Shown here one piece after another: positions 42,681 through 51,359 of a DNA stretch of 64,000 nt. The translations under genes were made by a program, and so were the position numbers. The DNA comes from an uncultured Microbulbifer sp. (GTDB lineage: Bacteria > Pseudomonadota > Gammaproteobacteria > Pseudomonadales > Cellvibrionaceae), in assembly GCF_947489355.1 (NCBI RefSeq), contig NZ_CANLDD010000001.1, positions 124,001 to 188,000 on the forward strand, in the 5' to 3' direction. The notes beneath the pieces were generated by a model, which was not told the DNA's origin, ran no database searches, and worked only from the letters and a program-made list of their open reading frames with translations. Each line of letters starts with the position of its first letter. Position 1 is the stretch's first letter.

Positions 42681-42932
42681 TTAGCGCTCCTTGGGGGTAC
42701 ACTTGCCAGCATCGGTACTGCACATGTGGCCCTTATGGAATTTACCCGCCATTTGGTCGCACTGGGATTTGGTGACATCACTGGCACAGGTATTCTCCCC
42801 GTGCTGGCAACAGCCCATCTCCGATTTATCCATTCCCATGCCTTCGCCCATCCCCGCCTTCTTCTGCCCGCAGGCAGACAGGGTCAGTACTATCACCGCA
42901 GCCAGTATCCCGATTGAAGTTTTGAGTCGCAT
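42681..42932 (-). CDS. Small Cys-rich lipoprotein
   Basis: An 83-aa exported protein. The signal sequence MRLKTSIGILAAVIVLTLSAC ends in the lipobox LSAC, so it should be lipid-anchored. The mature part has Met-rich and Cys/His-rich clusters: GMGEGMGMDKSEMGCCQHGE, CASDVTKSQCDQMAGKFHKG and HMCSTDAGKC. Metal (copper or zinc) binding is plausible from composition. I do not know a named family. It stands alone between the hppD operon and the cation exchanger. Confidence 0.72.
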   Translation of the reverse strand: MRLKTSIGILAAVIVLTLSACGQKKAGMGEGMGMDKSEMGCCQHGENTCASDVTKSQCDQMAGKFHKGHMCSTDAGKCTPKER

Positions 42933-43268
42933 ATCGGCCTCCTTTTGTTAATTCCGCACAGCGGCTGGTATAGAGATATTGCAACATCTGCCACGCATGC
43001 TTTGCCCGACCTGCGCAGACAATACTCACCAGCCGCACCAACCCCACACCTGGGTGTGACGCTCACACGCCACCCCACGGATTTACCGGGTCATGCAAAG
43101 ACTGTAGCTCACAGGGGCAGTAAAACTGTATGACTGGGCGGACATTTTATTGATTTCCTCCGACTTCGCCAGACAAAGGGCAGCCCCCCCCTTTTTGTAT
43201 CCGCCAGAGCCGGTACAATCGGCCCCCGTTTGCGGGGCAGTGCCCCTCTATTCGATTAAGGATCGCCT

Positions 43269-44249
43269 ATGCTGCTCGCCGCAGTCGCCATCATCGCCGG
43301 ATTTGTTGTGCTGGTCTGGAGCGCCGATCAGTTTGTAGAAGGTGCCGCAGCTACCGCCAGGCACGCCGGCATGCCCACACTGCTGATCGGCATGGTGGTG
43401 GTCGGCTTTGGAACCTCCGCCCCGGAAATGGTGGTCTCGGCCATCGCGGCCCTAAATGGCAGCCCCGGCCTGGCGCTGGGCAACGCCTATGGCTCCAATA
43501 TCACCAATACCGGCCTGATCCTCGGCCTGAGCGCACTCATTATTCCCCTTACGGTGCACTCAAAGATCGTGCGCAAGGAGCTGCCGCTTTTGCTGGCCAT
43601 TACCCTGCTGAGCGGTGCTTTTTTGTGGGACGGCAAGCTGGCGCGCTGGGAGGCCATTACCCTGTTGGGCGGTTTCTTTGCTTTGATTGGCTGGAGTATT
43701 TTCTCTGCACTGCACGGCAAGGGGGATCGAATGGAGGGGGACTTGGCAGGAGAGTTGGAGACGCACGCCATGCCCTTGGGCCGGGCCCTCTTCTGGGTAG
43801 TGACCGGGCTCCTGCTGCTGATCGCCAGTTCCCACATACTGGTGTGGGGGGCGGTGACGATTGCCGAATCCCTGGGGGTCAGCGACCTGATTATCGGCCT
43901 CACCATTGTCGCTCTGGGCACTTCACTGCCGGAACTCGCCGCCACAATCGTGGCGGCGCGCAAGGGGGAGCACGACATCGCCATTGGTAATGTAGTCGGC
44001 TCAAACATGTTCAACCTGCTGGCCGTGGTGGGCATCGCGGGCACTATCACGCCCATGCCGAGCGTGCCGCCGGAAGTGCTCACAAGGGATTGGCCGATGG
44101 TCATCGGCCTGACCATTGCCCTGTTTGTGTTCGCCTACGGTTTCCGCGGCCATGGCCGCATCAACCGCTGGGAGGGTGCCGCACTGCTGCTGGCCTACCT
44201 CGGGTATACCGGCTATCTGATTACAACAATTACCAAAGCCGCGCTGTGA
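43269..44249 (+). CDS. yrbG: Calcium/sodium antiporter, YrbG type
   Basis: A 326-aa inner-membrane protein of the CaCA superfamily, exchanging Na+ for Ca2+. About ten membrane segments. The two inverted alpha repeats are clear: GFGTSAPEMVVSAIAALNGS near residue 52 with GNAYGSNITNT, and GLTIVALGTSLPELAATIVA near 210 with GNVVGSNMFNL. The acidic residues in both (PE) form the ion site. ATG 43269 begins the first membrane helix (MLLAAVAIIAGFVVLVW). It is monocistronic and convergent with the cbpM-cbpA pair. Confidence 0.93.
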   Translation: MLLAAVAIIAGFVVLVWSADQFVEGAAATARHAGMPTLLIGMVVVGFGTSAPEMVVSAIAALNGSPGLALGNAYGSNITNTGLILGLSALIIPLTVHSKIVRKELPLLLAITLLSGAFLWDGKLARWEAITLLGGFFALIGWSIFSALHGKGDRMEGDLAGELETHAMPLGRALFWVVTGLLLLIASSHILVWGAVTIAESLGVSDLIIGLTIVALGTSLPELAATIVAARKGEHDIAIGNVVGSNMFNLLAVVGIAGTITPMPSVPPEVLTRDWPMVIGLTIALFVFAYGFRGHGRINRWEGAALLLAYLGYTGYLITTITKAAL

Positions 44250-44366
44250 TTGCACCGTCGGGCGGGCATCCCCTCTGCACCGGGGTCCTGGATTGCAGAA
44301 TTTGCCCTGCCACCACTGATTGCGGACAGCTATCCCCCACAATATACGCCGCTCCGCGTGGAGCTG

Positions 44367-44690
44367 TTATCCCTTGTGTCGCTCCTCCAGCCGGGTCAGG
44401 TGTGCCTGCAACCGCTCTATTTCTTCGAGCAGTTCGATAGCCAGGGCCGCGCCGGCAAGATTCACGCCAAGATCCTGCTCCAGGGTATAAACCCGGCGAA
44501 CCCGGCGCACACAAACACCACTGAAACGCCAGGGGGCGCCGGTGCGGCTGGGCTCGATAATCCCCTCCTCCACCAGGGTCATAATGCGCTCCGCCGACAT
44601 ACCGCAGGCACGGCAAAGTTCGCTCAGGCTCATCTCGCTCTCTTCGTCCAACAACACACCCACCACCTGCTCGAACTTTTCGCCACTCAC
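44367..44690 (-). CDS. cbpM: Chaperone modulator CbpM
   Basis: A 107-aa protein that binds the J domain of CbpA and inhibits it. It has the MerR-like helical pattern: EMSLSELCRACGMSAERIMTLVEEGIIEP, written here in parts as SLSELCRACGMS and MTLVEEGIIEPS, then GVCVRRVRRVYTLEQDLGVN and the C-terminal LLEEIERLQAHLTRLEE helix. It starts 2 bp after the cbpA stop, so the two are co-transcribed with cbpA first, as in E. coli. Confidence 0.9.
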   Translation of the reverse strand: MSGEKFEQVVGVLLDEESEMSLSELCRACGMSAERIMTLVEEGIIEPSRTGAPWRFSGVCVRRVRRVYTLEQDLGVNLAGAALAIELLEEIERLQAHLTRLEERHKG

Positions 44691-44692
44691 CT

Positions 44693-45646
44693 TCAGCCCC
44701 CTATGGTTTTGCGTGGGTTGAACTCGAACGCCTCGCCAAACCGCCGGTAGACCTCGCGCTGGGCATCGGTACTGGCCGGAGGTGTCACTGTCTGCAGTAC
44801 GACAACCATGTCTCCAGCCTGCCTGGCCGGGATTCCACGGCCCTTGAGACGTAGCTTTTTACCATTGGCACTGTTGGCGGGAATAGTCATCTTTACTGGC
44901 CCATCCGGGGTAGGCACCTGTATCTTGGCCCCAAGTGCGATTTCCCAGGGCGCCAGGGGTAAATCCAGAAACACCGTCTTGCCTTCGGTATGATAGAGCG
45001 CATGGGGGTTGAAATTGATTTCCAGATAGAGGTCACCGGGTCCGCCCGAGCCCATACCCGGCTCGCCCTGTCCCGCCAGGCGAATCTGCTGGCCCCCGGT
45101 AATGCCCTTGGGAATCTTGACATTGAGAGTACGTTCACGCAGCTGTGGGCGCCCGTTTGCACCAAGCGTCGGGTGCTTTAGGGTGATCTGGCGGGTACCG
45201 CCACGGTAACTGTCTTCCAGATCAATCGCGATACGAGCATAAGTGTTCTCCCCCTGGGCGCTGTACTGGTGCCGCTGCCGGCCACCATAGGTCTGGCTGA
45301 ATCCGCCCCGGCCGAAGAGGCTTTCGAAGAAGTCGCTGAACGCCTCAGGGTCCGCATTGGTGTAACCACCGCCGTGGAATTCGAACCCTTCATCCCAGCC
45401 CGGCGGCGGACGGAAATCCTGGCCGGACTGATAGCCGGCGCCAAGCTGGTCGTAAGCGGCGCGCTTCTCCGGGTCCTTGAGCACTTCGTAGGCTTCGTTC
45501 ACCTCTTTAAAATGCTCTTCGCCATGCTCCTCACTGCTGACATCGGGATGATATTTACGCGCCAGCTTGCGGTAGGCACGCTTGATCTCGGCCTGATCCG
45601 CACCCCGTTCAAGACCGAGTATTTTGTAGTAGTCCTTGTATTCCAT
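44693..45646 (-). CDS. cbpA: Curved-DNA-binding protein, DnaJ-class co-chaperone
   Basis: A 317-aa DnaJ-type co-chaperone of Hsp70. The J domain (residues 1-70) has YYKILGLERGADQAEIKRAY, then KLARKYHPDVSSEE with the HPD tripeptide. A Gly/Phe-rich linker follows, then two beta-barrel client-binding domains (IDLEDSYRGGTRQITL, LNVKIPKGITGGQQIRLAGQ, GDLYLEINFNPHALYHTEG). There is no zinc finger, which fits CbpA rather than DnaJ. cbpM follows 2 bp downstream. The ATG at 45646 begins MEYKDYYKIL, the usual start. Confidence 0.94.
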   Translation of the reverse strand: MEYKDYYKILGLERGADQAEIKRAYRKLARKYHPDVSSEEHGEEHFKEVNEAYEVLKDPEKRAAYDQLGAGYQSGQDFRPPPGWDEGFEFHGGGYTNADPEAFSDFFESLFGRGGFSQTYGGRQRHQYSAQGENTYARIAIDLEDSYRGGTRQITLKHPTLGANGRPQLRERTLNVKIPKGITGGQQIRLAGQGEPGMGSGGPGDLYLEINFNPHALYHTEGKTVFLDLPLAPWEIALGAKIQVPTPDGPVKMTIPANSANGKKLRLKGRGIPARQAGDMVVVLQTVTPPASTDAQREVYRRFGEAFEFNPRKTIGG

Positions 45647-45918
45647 GGCTTTAATAAAAGCGTATGATCCAGATCTTCGCCACGATGGCAGGGTAAATAG
45701 ACTGGCGCCAGTACAACGCTACCTCTACAGGGCTATTTGCGGTGAAACACTGCTACACAACCGTAAAGTCCCCGATTGGCGGGAGGGCCCGACAGCCTGA
45801 ATAGGCCACAGCCGGTTTTGGGTGCATGCCCCTCGGGAAGACGCCGACGCGTGCGGGCATTGGAAATACAGGCAGCGCTCCATAGCAGCGCAGGTCATCA
45901 AGCTACCAATCAAATGGA

Positions 45919-46866
45919 TTATGGAGGGCCGCTCTGACTGCAAGGTGATGCATTAATCACCAAAGCCTCCAGAAACAACCGCAGCGCCGGGTGCTCTGCA
46001 GCACTTTTTTTGTAAGTGACCGCATTCAGGATGCGGTAGTGGAAGTGCTCCGCCAGCAGGGGGATCAGTTTGCCAGCCTCCACATAGCGCCGCGCCAAAT
46101 ATTCCGGCAGAAATCCGATGTAACAGCCGGAGAGGATCATCGCCAGCCGTGCGGCCATATGGTTAGCGGTGGAGCGATTGGGGAAGAGACGGTATAAGTG
46201 AGCAGCCCCGGAGAACACGGCGTGGCTGGGGGCGGCCAGTGTCTGCTGAGTGAGCAACTCTTCACTTAACCGGTCGGTATTGGCACAGGGGTGGTTGGCG
46301 CCGCAATAGAGGACGGATTGGTGATGAAAGAGGGGCTGGTATTCCAGCCCGGGACGGCGTGAGTGCAGGGGGTTGATGCCCACGTCAGCGCGATTGGCGA
46401 GAATCTCCAACTCCAGCTCCTGGGGGGCGGCCAGCTGCAGCTCCAATTGTAACTGGGGAGCGCGGTTTCGCAGGCGACCGATGGTACCGGGCAGGTCCAG
46501 CCGCGGGATTTCCAGTAGGTCATCCGGCATCACCAGGCGCAGGGTACCGGTCAACTGGGACTGAATGGCGTTTACCTGGCTTTTGAAAGCAGCCAGGTGG
46601 CCGTCCAGTTCCAGAATGGCCCGGTAGAGGCCCTCACCTTCCGGCGTCAACTTGAAATCGGCCCGGCCGCGGGAGCGCAGGCACAACTGCATCCCCAGGC
46701 GTGCTTCCAGATCGGAGAGATGTACGCTGATGGTGGAGCGGCCGATGTTCAGGGCCACCTCCGCCGGGGCCAGACCACCGGCACGCACTACCTCGCGAAA
46801 AACCCGCAACAGGCGCAGATCCATATCGCTAAGGCGTCCGCTCAGGGCGTTTTTGGTCTTGCGCAT
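45919..46866 (-). CDS. LysR-family transcriptional regulator
   Basis: A 315-aa LysR-type regulator. Residues 10-70 are the winged HTH (DLRLLRVFREVVRAGGLAPA, NIGRSTISVHLSDLEARLGM, CLRSRGRADFKLTPEG). Residues about 95-300 form the periplasmic-binding-like ligand domain (GTLRLVMPDDLLEIP, RADVGINPLHS). ATG 46866 is chosen since AGGGA lies about ten bases upstream; a GTG at 46917 would add 17 residues. It is divergent from the aldehyde dehydrogenase/transaminase operon, with an inverted repeat in between, and is therefore the likely regulator of that operon. The inducer may be an omega-amino acid. Confidence 0.9.
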   Translation of the reverse strand: MRKTKNALSGRLSDMDLRLLRVFREVVRAGGLAPAEVALNIGRSTISVHLSDLEARLGMQLCLRSRGRADFKLTPEGEGLYRAILELDGHLAAFKSQVNAIQSQLTGTLRLVMPDDLLEIPRLDLPGTIGRLRNRAPQLQLELQLAAPQELELEILANRADVGINPLHSRRPGLEYQPLFHHQSVLYCGANHPCANTDRLSEELLTQQTLAAPSHAVFSGAAHLYRLFPNRSTANHMAARLAMILSGCYIGFLPEYLARRYVEAGKLIPLLAEHFHYRILNAVTYKKSAAEHPALRLFLEALVINASPCSQSGPP

Positions 46867-46959
46867 TTGACGGATTTTCCCTGTTGTTGCAGTCTTTTTG
46901 GCGTAGATTGTCTGCACTTTTCAGTCTGTGCGAAAAGCAATTGATGTATAAGATGGGTT

Positions 46960-46982
46960 AAAATTTGATAAATCTAAATTTT
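46960..46982. promoter_or_regulatory. Candidate LysR operator
   Basis: Near-palindrome AAAATTTGATAAATCTAAATTTT (in two halves AAAATTT and AAATTTT around a 9-base centre) in the divergent region between the regulator and the dehydrogenase gene. The AT-rich context makes chance symmetry possible. Confidence 0.45.
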
Positions 46983-47072
46983 AGTTGCAAAAATATTACT
47001 ATTTTCTGCGTTTCACTGCCGCCAGAATCGGCGCAACACGTTCACTAATCACCGTTTACCGGGAGTTTTCTC

Positions 47073-48518
47073 GTGAAGCTGGCAAATCCAGACCTGTTGA
47101 AATTTCAGAACTATATCGATGGAGCCTGGCGGGCTGCTGAGCGCACTATGGCGGTGTGTGATCCTGCCAGCGGCGAGCTGCTGGGCAATGTGGCCGATGG
47201 CACGGCAGCGGATGCAGAGGCTGCCGTGGCCGCTGCCACGGCAGCCTTGCCGGAGTGGCGCCGCCGCACTGCGGGTGAGCGCGCTGCCACCCTCAAACGG
47301 TGGTACCAGCTGATTGTGGAAAACAGCGAGGATCTGGCACGTATTCTTACCCTGGAGCAAGGCAAGCCCCTGGCGGAAGCCCAGGGCGAGATCCTCTATG
47401 GTGCCTCGTTTATCGAGTGGTTCGCCGAGGAGTGCCGCCGGGCCTATGGACAAACCATTCCCACCCACAACCCGGCCATGCGCTTGAGCACTATCCGTCA
47501 GCCAGTGGGAGTAGTCTCCTGCATCACCCCATGGAACTTCCCCAACGCCATGATTACCCGCAAGGCGGCACCGGCGCTGGCCGCCGGGTGTACCGTGGTG
47601 ATCAAGCCCGCCCAGGAAACCCCGCTGTCTGCGCTGGCACTGTGTCAGTTGGCGGATGAGGCAGGTCTGCCAAAGGGAACCCTCAATGTGGTGACTGGTA
47701 GCGATGCAGCGGGCATCGGCAGGGTGCTGACCCAGGACCCACGCGTGGCAAAATTCACGTTTACCGGTTCCACCCCCGTGGGCAAACTGCTGATGGCCCA
47801 GTGTGCCAGCACCGTAAAGAAAATGTCTATGGAGCTCGGCGGCAATGCGCCGTTTATCGTATTTGACGATGCGGATATGGACACGGCGGTAAAAGCCTGT
47901 ATGGCCACCAAGTTTCGCAATGCGGGCCAGGTATGTGTGGCCACCAACCGCATCTATGTGCATCAAGCCGTACATGATGAGTTTGTTGAGAAGCTGCGCA
48001 GTGAAGTGGCCGCACTGAAGATCGGCCACGGTACCGAAGCGGGGGTCAATATGGGCCCGATGATCTTCCGCCGCGCGGTGGAGCGGGTACAGAACCTGGT
48101 GCAGGATGCGGTAGCCTCCGGTGCAAGAATAGAACTCGGTGGCGAACAGCTGCCAAATGGTGAGAATTATTTTGCGCCCACCTTGCTTACCGGTGTGACC
48201 GACGCAATGCGTATCGCCACAGAGGAGAATTTCGGCCCGGTCGCGGCAGTGCAAAAATTTACCGACGAAGCCGATGTAATCCGCCGCGCAAACGCTACAC
48301 CCTATGGCCTCGCCGCCTACGTGATGAGTGAGAACATCCGGCGCGCGAATCGCGTGGTGGAAGCGTTGGAATACGGCATGGTCGCCTGCAATACCGGCGT
48401 TTTCTCCACCACTGTGGCACCGTTCGGCGGCAATAAGGAATCAGGCATTGGCCGCGAGGGCGGTGTCGAGGGCATGGCCGAGTTTTATGAGACCAAGTAC
48501 TGCTGCTTCGGCGCCTGA
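47073..48518 (+). CDS. gabD: Succinate-semialdehyde dehydrogenase-like aldehyde dehydrogenase
   Basis: NAD(P)-dependent aldehyde dehydrogenase of 481 aa, the GabD length. Landmarks: NYIDGAWRAAE at the start, CITPWNFPNAMITRKAAPAL (cofactor side), FTGSTPVGKLLM, MELGGNAPFIVFDDAD with the general-base Glu, and the nucleophile in RNAGQVCVATNRI near residue 287; CNTGVFSTTVAPFGG and KESGIGREGG close the domain. It starts with GTG at 47073. A transaminase follows on the same strand (130 bp). GabD identity is likely from motifs; other short semialdehydes, such as malonate semialdehyde, remain possible given the partner. Confidence 0.88.
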   Translation: MKLANPDLLKFQNYIDGAWRAAERTMAVCDPASGELLGNVADGTAADAEAAVAAATAALPEWRRRTAGERAATLKRWYQLIVENSEDLARILTLEQGKPLAEAQGEILYGASFIEWFAEECRRAYGQTIPTHNPAMRLSTIRQPVGVVSCITPWNFPNAMITRKAAPALAAGCTVVIKPAQETPLSALALCQLADEAGLPKGTLNVVTGSDAAGIGRVLTQDPRVAKFTFTGSTPVGKLLMAQCASTVKKMSMELGGNAPFIVFDDADMDTAVKACMATKFRNAGQVCVATNRIYVHQAVHDEFVEKLRSEVAALKIGHGTEAGVNMGPMIFRRAVERVQNLVQDAVASGARIELGGEQLPNGENYFAPTLLTGVTDAMRIATEENFGPVAAVQKFTDEADVIRRANATPYGLAAYVMSENIRRANRVVEALEYGMVACNTGVFSTTVAPFGGNKESGIGREGGVEGMAEFYETKYCCFGA

Positions 48519-48648
48519 AACCGGCTTTGAACGACATCGCCTTGTGCTTGTCCATACCGGTGAAAAGCGCCTGAATCAAGAACCGGGAGCCCGTAGCCCC
48601 CGCACCGATACACATTGAAATTTCAGGGAATCTGCGGAGATATTGTCT

Positions 48649-49962
48649 ATGTCTGAATTGCAAACCAACGCGTTCTGGATGCCTTTTACACCCAATCGCG
48701 CCTTTAAGTCCGCCCCGCGGATTGTGGAGCGCGCAGAGGGCATTTACCTCACTGAAAAGGGTGGGCGCCAGATTATCGACGCCACTGCGGGCCTCTGGTG
48801 CAGCAACGCCGGTCACGGCCGCACGGAGATCGCCGATGCGATCTACAAACAGGCGAAAACCCTTGACTACAGTTCCATCTTTAACTTCGGCCACGAATTG
48901 GGTTTCGAATACGCCAACCGCCTGGTGCAACATACACCCGATGGCCTTAACCGCGTGTTCTTCGGCAACTCCGGTTCCGAGGCGGTGGAGACCGCACTGA
49001 AAATTGCCCTGCAATACCAGCGCGCGCGCGGCAAGGGCACCCGCACCATGTTTATCGGCCGTGAGAAAGGCTACCACGGGGTGAATTTTGGCGGTATTTC
49101 CGTGGGCGGTATTGCCCCGAATTACCAGAGCTTTGGCCAGCCAGTCAAAGCCAACCACCTGCGCCACACACTGGATATCAAGCGCAATGCGTTTAGCCGG
49201 GGTCTGCCGGAGCACGGCGTGGAACTGGCGGAAGACCTGGAGCGCCTGGTGAATTTCCACGGTGCGGACCAGATCGCCGCGGTCATTGTAGAGCCCTTTG
49301 CCGGAGCCGGCGGTGTGGTGTTACCACCAAAAGGCTACCTGCAGCGCCTGCGCGCGATCTGCGACAAGCACGACCTGTTGCTGATTTTCGACGAAGTGAT
49401 TTCGGGCTGGGGCCGCACCGGCTCCGCGTTCGGTGCCATCGAGTTTGGTGTCACCCCGGATATGATCACTTCGGCCAAGGGTATTACCAATGCAGCGGTG
49501 CCCCTAAGTGCGGTATTCGTGCAAGAGGGGATACACAACACCATCATGGATGCCGCTGCGGAAGGTATGGTCGAATTCTTCCACGGCTACACTTACTCTG
49601 CACACCCGGTGGCCTGTGCCGCGGGTATGGCGACTTTGGATATCTACGAGCGAGAGGGTCTGCTCACCCGCGCATCCGGCGAGATCGCCCAGTACTGGGA
49701 AGACGCCCTGCACAGCCTGGCAGACGGGCACACTGTGATTGATGTGCGCAATTACGGCCTGGTGGGTGCGATTGAGCTGCGCGCACCGGAAAAGCTCAGT
49801 GGTAAATTCGGTGCCAAAGTCTCCGGCATGGCCTGGGAGGCGGGCGTGATGGCTCGCGGTATCGGCGACGCCCTGTGTATGTCGCCACCGCTGATTATCG
49901 AAAAACACCAGATCGACGCAGTTGTTGACAAGCTGCGCAGCGTGATCAACACGCTTACCTGA
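48649..49962 (+). CDS. Omega-amino acid:pyruvate aminotransferase (BauA-like)
   Basis: A class III PLP aminotransferase, about 437 aa, transferring the amino group of beta-alanine or similar omega-amino acids to pyruvate. The start SELQTNAFWMPFTPNRAFK is very characteristic of beta-alanine:pyruvate transaminase. Further landmarks: IDATAGLWCSNAGHG, FFGNSGSEAVETALKIA (phosphate site), GREKGYHGVNFGG, LLIFDEVISGWGRTG (pyridine-N Asp) and the PLP Lys in TSAKGITNAAVP. ATG 48649 is used, with GGAG 11 bases upstream; a TTG two codons earlier is possible. It forms an operon with the dehydrogenase, which would oxidise the semialdehyde formed. Confidence 0.92.
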   Translation: MSELQTNAFWMPFTPNRAFKSAPRIVERAEGIYLTEKGGRQIIDATAGLWCSNAGHGRTEIADAIYKQAKTLDYSSIFNFGHELGFEYANRLVQHTPDGLNRVFFGNSGSEAVETALKIALQYQRARGKGTRTMFIGREKGYHGVNFGGISVGGIAPNYQSFGQPVKANHLRHTLDIKRNAFSRGLPEHGVELAEDLERLVNFHGADQIAAVIVEPFAGAGGVVLPPKGYLQRLRAICDKHDLLLIFDEVISGWGRTGSAFGAIEFGVTPDMITSAKGITNAAVPLSAVFVQEGIHNTIMDAAAEGMVEFFHGYTYSAHPVACAAGMATLDIYEREGLLTRASGEIAQYWEDALHSLADGHTVIDVRNYGLVGAIELRAPEKLSGKFGAKVSGMAWEAGVMARGIGDALCMSPPLIIEKHQIDAVVDKLRSVINTLT

Positions 49963-49980
49963 TGCTCAAAAGCCGGACGT

Positions 49981-50006
49981 TTTGCCCAGCCTCCGGGCTG
50001 GGCAAA
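49981..50006 (+). terminator. Hairpin after the transaminase gene
   Basis: TTTGCCCAGC/GCTGGGCAAA, 10-bp perfect stem with loop CTCCGG, 18 bp after the stop codon. No T-run follows on this strand. Confidence 0.6.
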
Positions 50007-50358
50007 CTCCGCTCTTATTCACCGAGTGATCAAACCGGTTGTGGAAAACCTATCCGCGCCGCTCTTGAGACACTGACAAAAATTCAGGAATTGTCCACAA
50101 TTTAACAACCTCCGCGAAGCGGCAAAAGCGCTGACTTGCATCCTAAAACCCAATTCGCCAGTTGCAGCTACACTGGAAATAGCGGCCCGCGGCGCGATCC
50201 CGGTCTTTGCAGAGTCGACTGTCGGGTCGCGCTCGTGGGCCGCCTCCTTCCACTTCCCCACTTTTTCGTTATCTGTCTGGGAAAATTTCCCAAAAAACTG
50301 GTTATTTATACCCGGCAACACTTAAACTGAAGAAAAGACGTCATCTGGGTATTACTTT
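50007..50358. other. Intergenic region before the HdeD-like gene
   Basis: About 350 bases with no gene. AATTGTCCACAATT at 50089-50102 is a short perfect palindrome with a CC centre and could be an operator. Nothing else supported. Confidence 0.4.
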
Positions 50359-50955
50359 ATGTCCACTGATCCTTCTTCTTTTCCTGCGAGTCGAATTTTA
50401 CCGGCACTTTCTGCCAATTGGTGGCTGCTACTGCTACGGGGAATCGTCGCGGTTATTTTTGGTTTACTCACATTTATCTGGCCGGGCCTTACCCTGCTCA
50501 CCTTGGTTTTGCTATTCGGCATTTACGCCCTGTTGGATGGTATTTTTTCCCTGGTTGCAGCCGTTCTAGGGCGGCACAAATCCTCGCCCTTATGGTGGCT
50601 GATTGTATCCGGGCTAATCAGTCTGGCTGCCGGAATCTTTACTTTCCTTTATCCACAGGTTACCGCCCTGGTGCTGGTGATTTTTATTGGTGCCTGGGCG
50701 CTGGTGCGGGGCATTTTTGAAATTGTCGGGGCGATTCGCCTGCGCAAGGAGATTGACAACGAGTGGCTGCTGATTGCAATCGGCATACTCTCGGTCATTT
50801 TCGGTATTGCCATACTGGTAAGCCCCGGTGCCGGAGCCCTTGCATTGGTATGGGTGATCGGAGCCTACGCGATCATTTTCGGTCTGCCCATGATCTGGCT
50901 GGCATTTCGCCTGCGCAAGCACCAGAAGGGTGCGTTGGTATCTTCGGGAGACTGA
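50359..50955 (+). CDS. HdeD-family membrane protein (DUF308)
   Basis: A 198-aa inner-membrane protein of the HdeD family, linked in enterobacteria to acid resistance. It has six hydrophobic segments arranged as three repeated hairpins. The family repeat is visible: WWLLLLRGIVAVIFGLLTFI, WPGLTLLTLVLLFGIYALLD, then WWLIVSGLISLAAGIFTFLY with GAWALVRGIFEIVGAIRLRK, and a third copy WLLIAIGILSVIFGIAILVS. The ATG at 50359 precedes a short polar N terminus. No operon partners; a 128-bp repeat element lies downstream. Confidence 0.88.
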   Translation: MSTDPSSFPASRILPALSANWWLLLLRGIVAVIFGLLTFIWPGLTLLTLVLLFGIYALLDGIFSLVAAVLGRHKSSPLWWLIVSGLISLAAGIFTFLYPQVTALVLVIFIGAWALVRGIFEIVGAIRLRKEIDNEWLLIAIGILSVIFGIAILVSPGAGALALVWVIGAYAIIFGLPMIWLAFRLRKHQKGALVSSGD

Positions 50956-51140
50956 CTATTCTCTCCGCGATCAACCTGGGGGCTTATGACTTAATCGGCT
51001 ATCGTCCGAGAATACCGGGCAGCTTCGCAAAGTTGCCCTTAGCCCATGGCATGGTTAGTAGCGATCAGCGGCGCACCCCTTGTGTTATTCGCCAGGTAGG
51101 CATATGTTCCTCCTGGCCGAGACTCTCTGCGACCTGCTGG

Positions 51141-51268
51141 TAAGGCAGGAGGAAAGAATATGCCTCTCTCAGGGTTGTATGAGGTATAAATAGCGATTGC
51201 GAGCGCACAGGAGTGTATTCACAGTGCGTCCTGGGAGGGGGATATTCTTTCCTTCCGACCCGGCAGTA
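51141..51268. repeat. 128-bp inverted-repeat element, copy B
   Basis: Same length and ends as copy A at 15602. Begins TAAGGCAGGAGGAAAGAATA and ends CCGACCCGGCAGTA. Its ends are better inverted repeats than in copy A: GGAGGAAAGAATAT against GGAAGGAAAGAATAT read from the other side. It lies between the HdeD gene and the photolyase gene, both of which point towards it. Confidence 0.75.
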
Positions 51269-51359
51269 AAACTATCTATATGGTATTACGCGGGCAACCT
51301 CAATTTGCCTGTTGCCACTTTCGGGAAACTGGAGGACTTATTAATAAAAACACCAGAAC

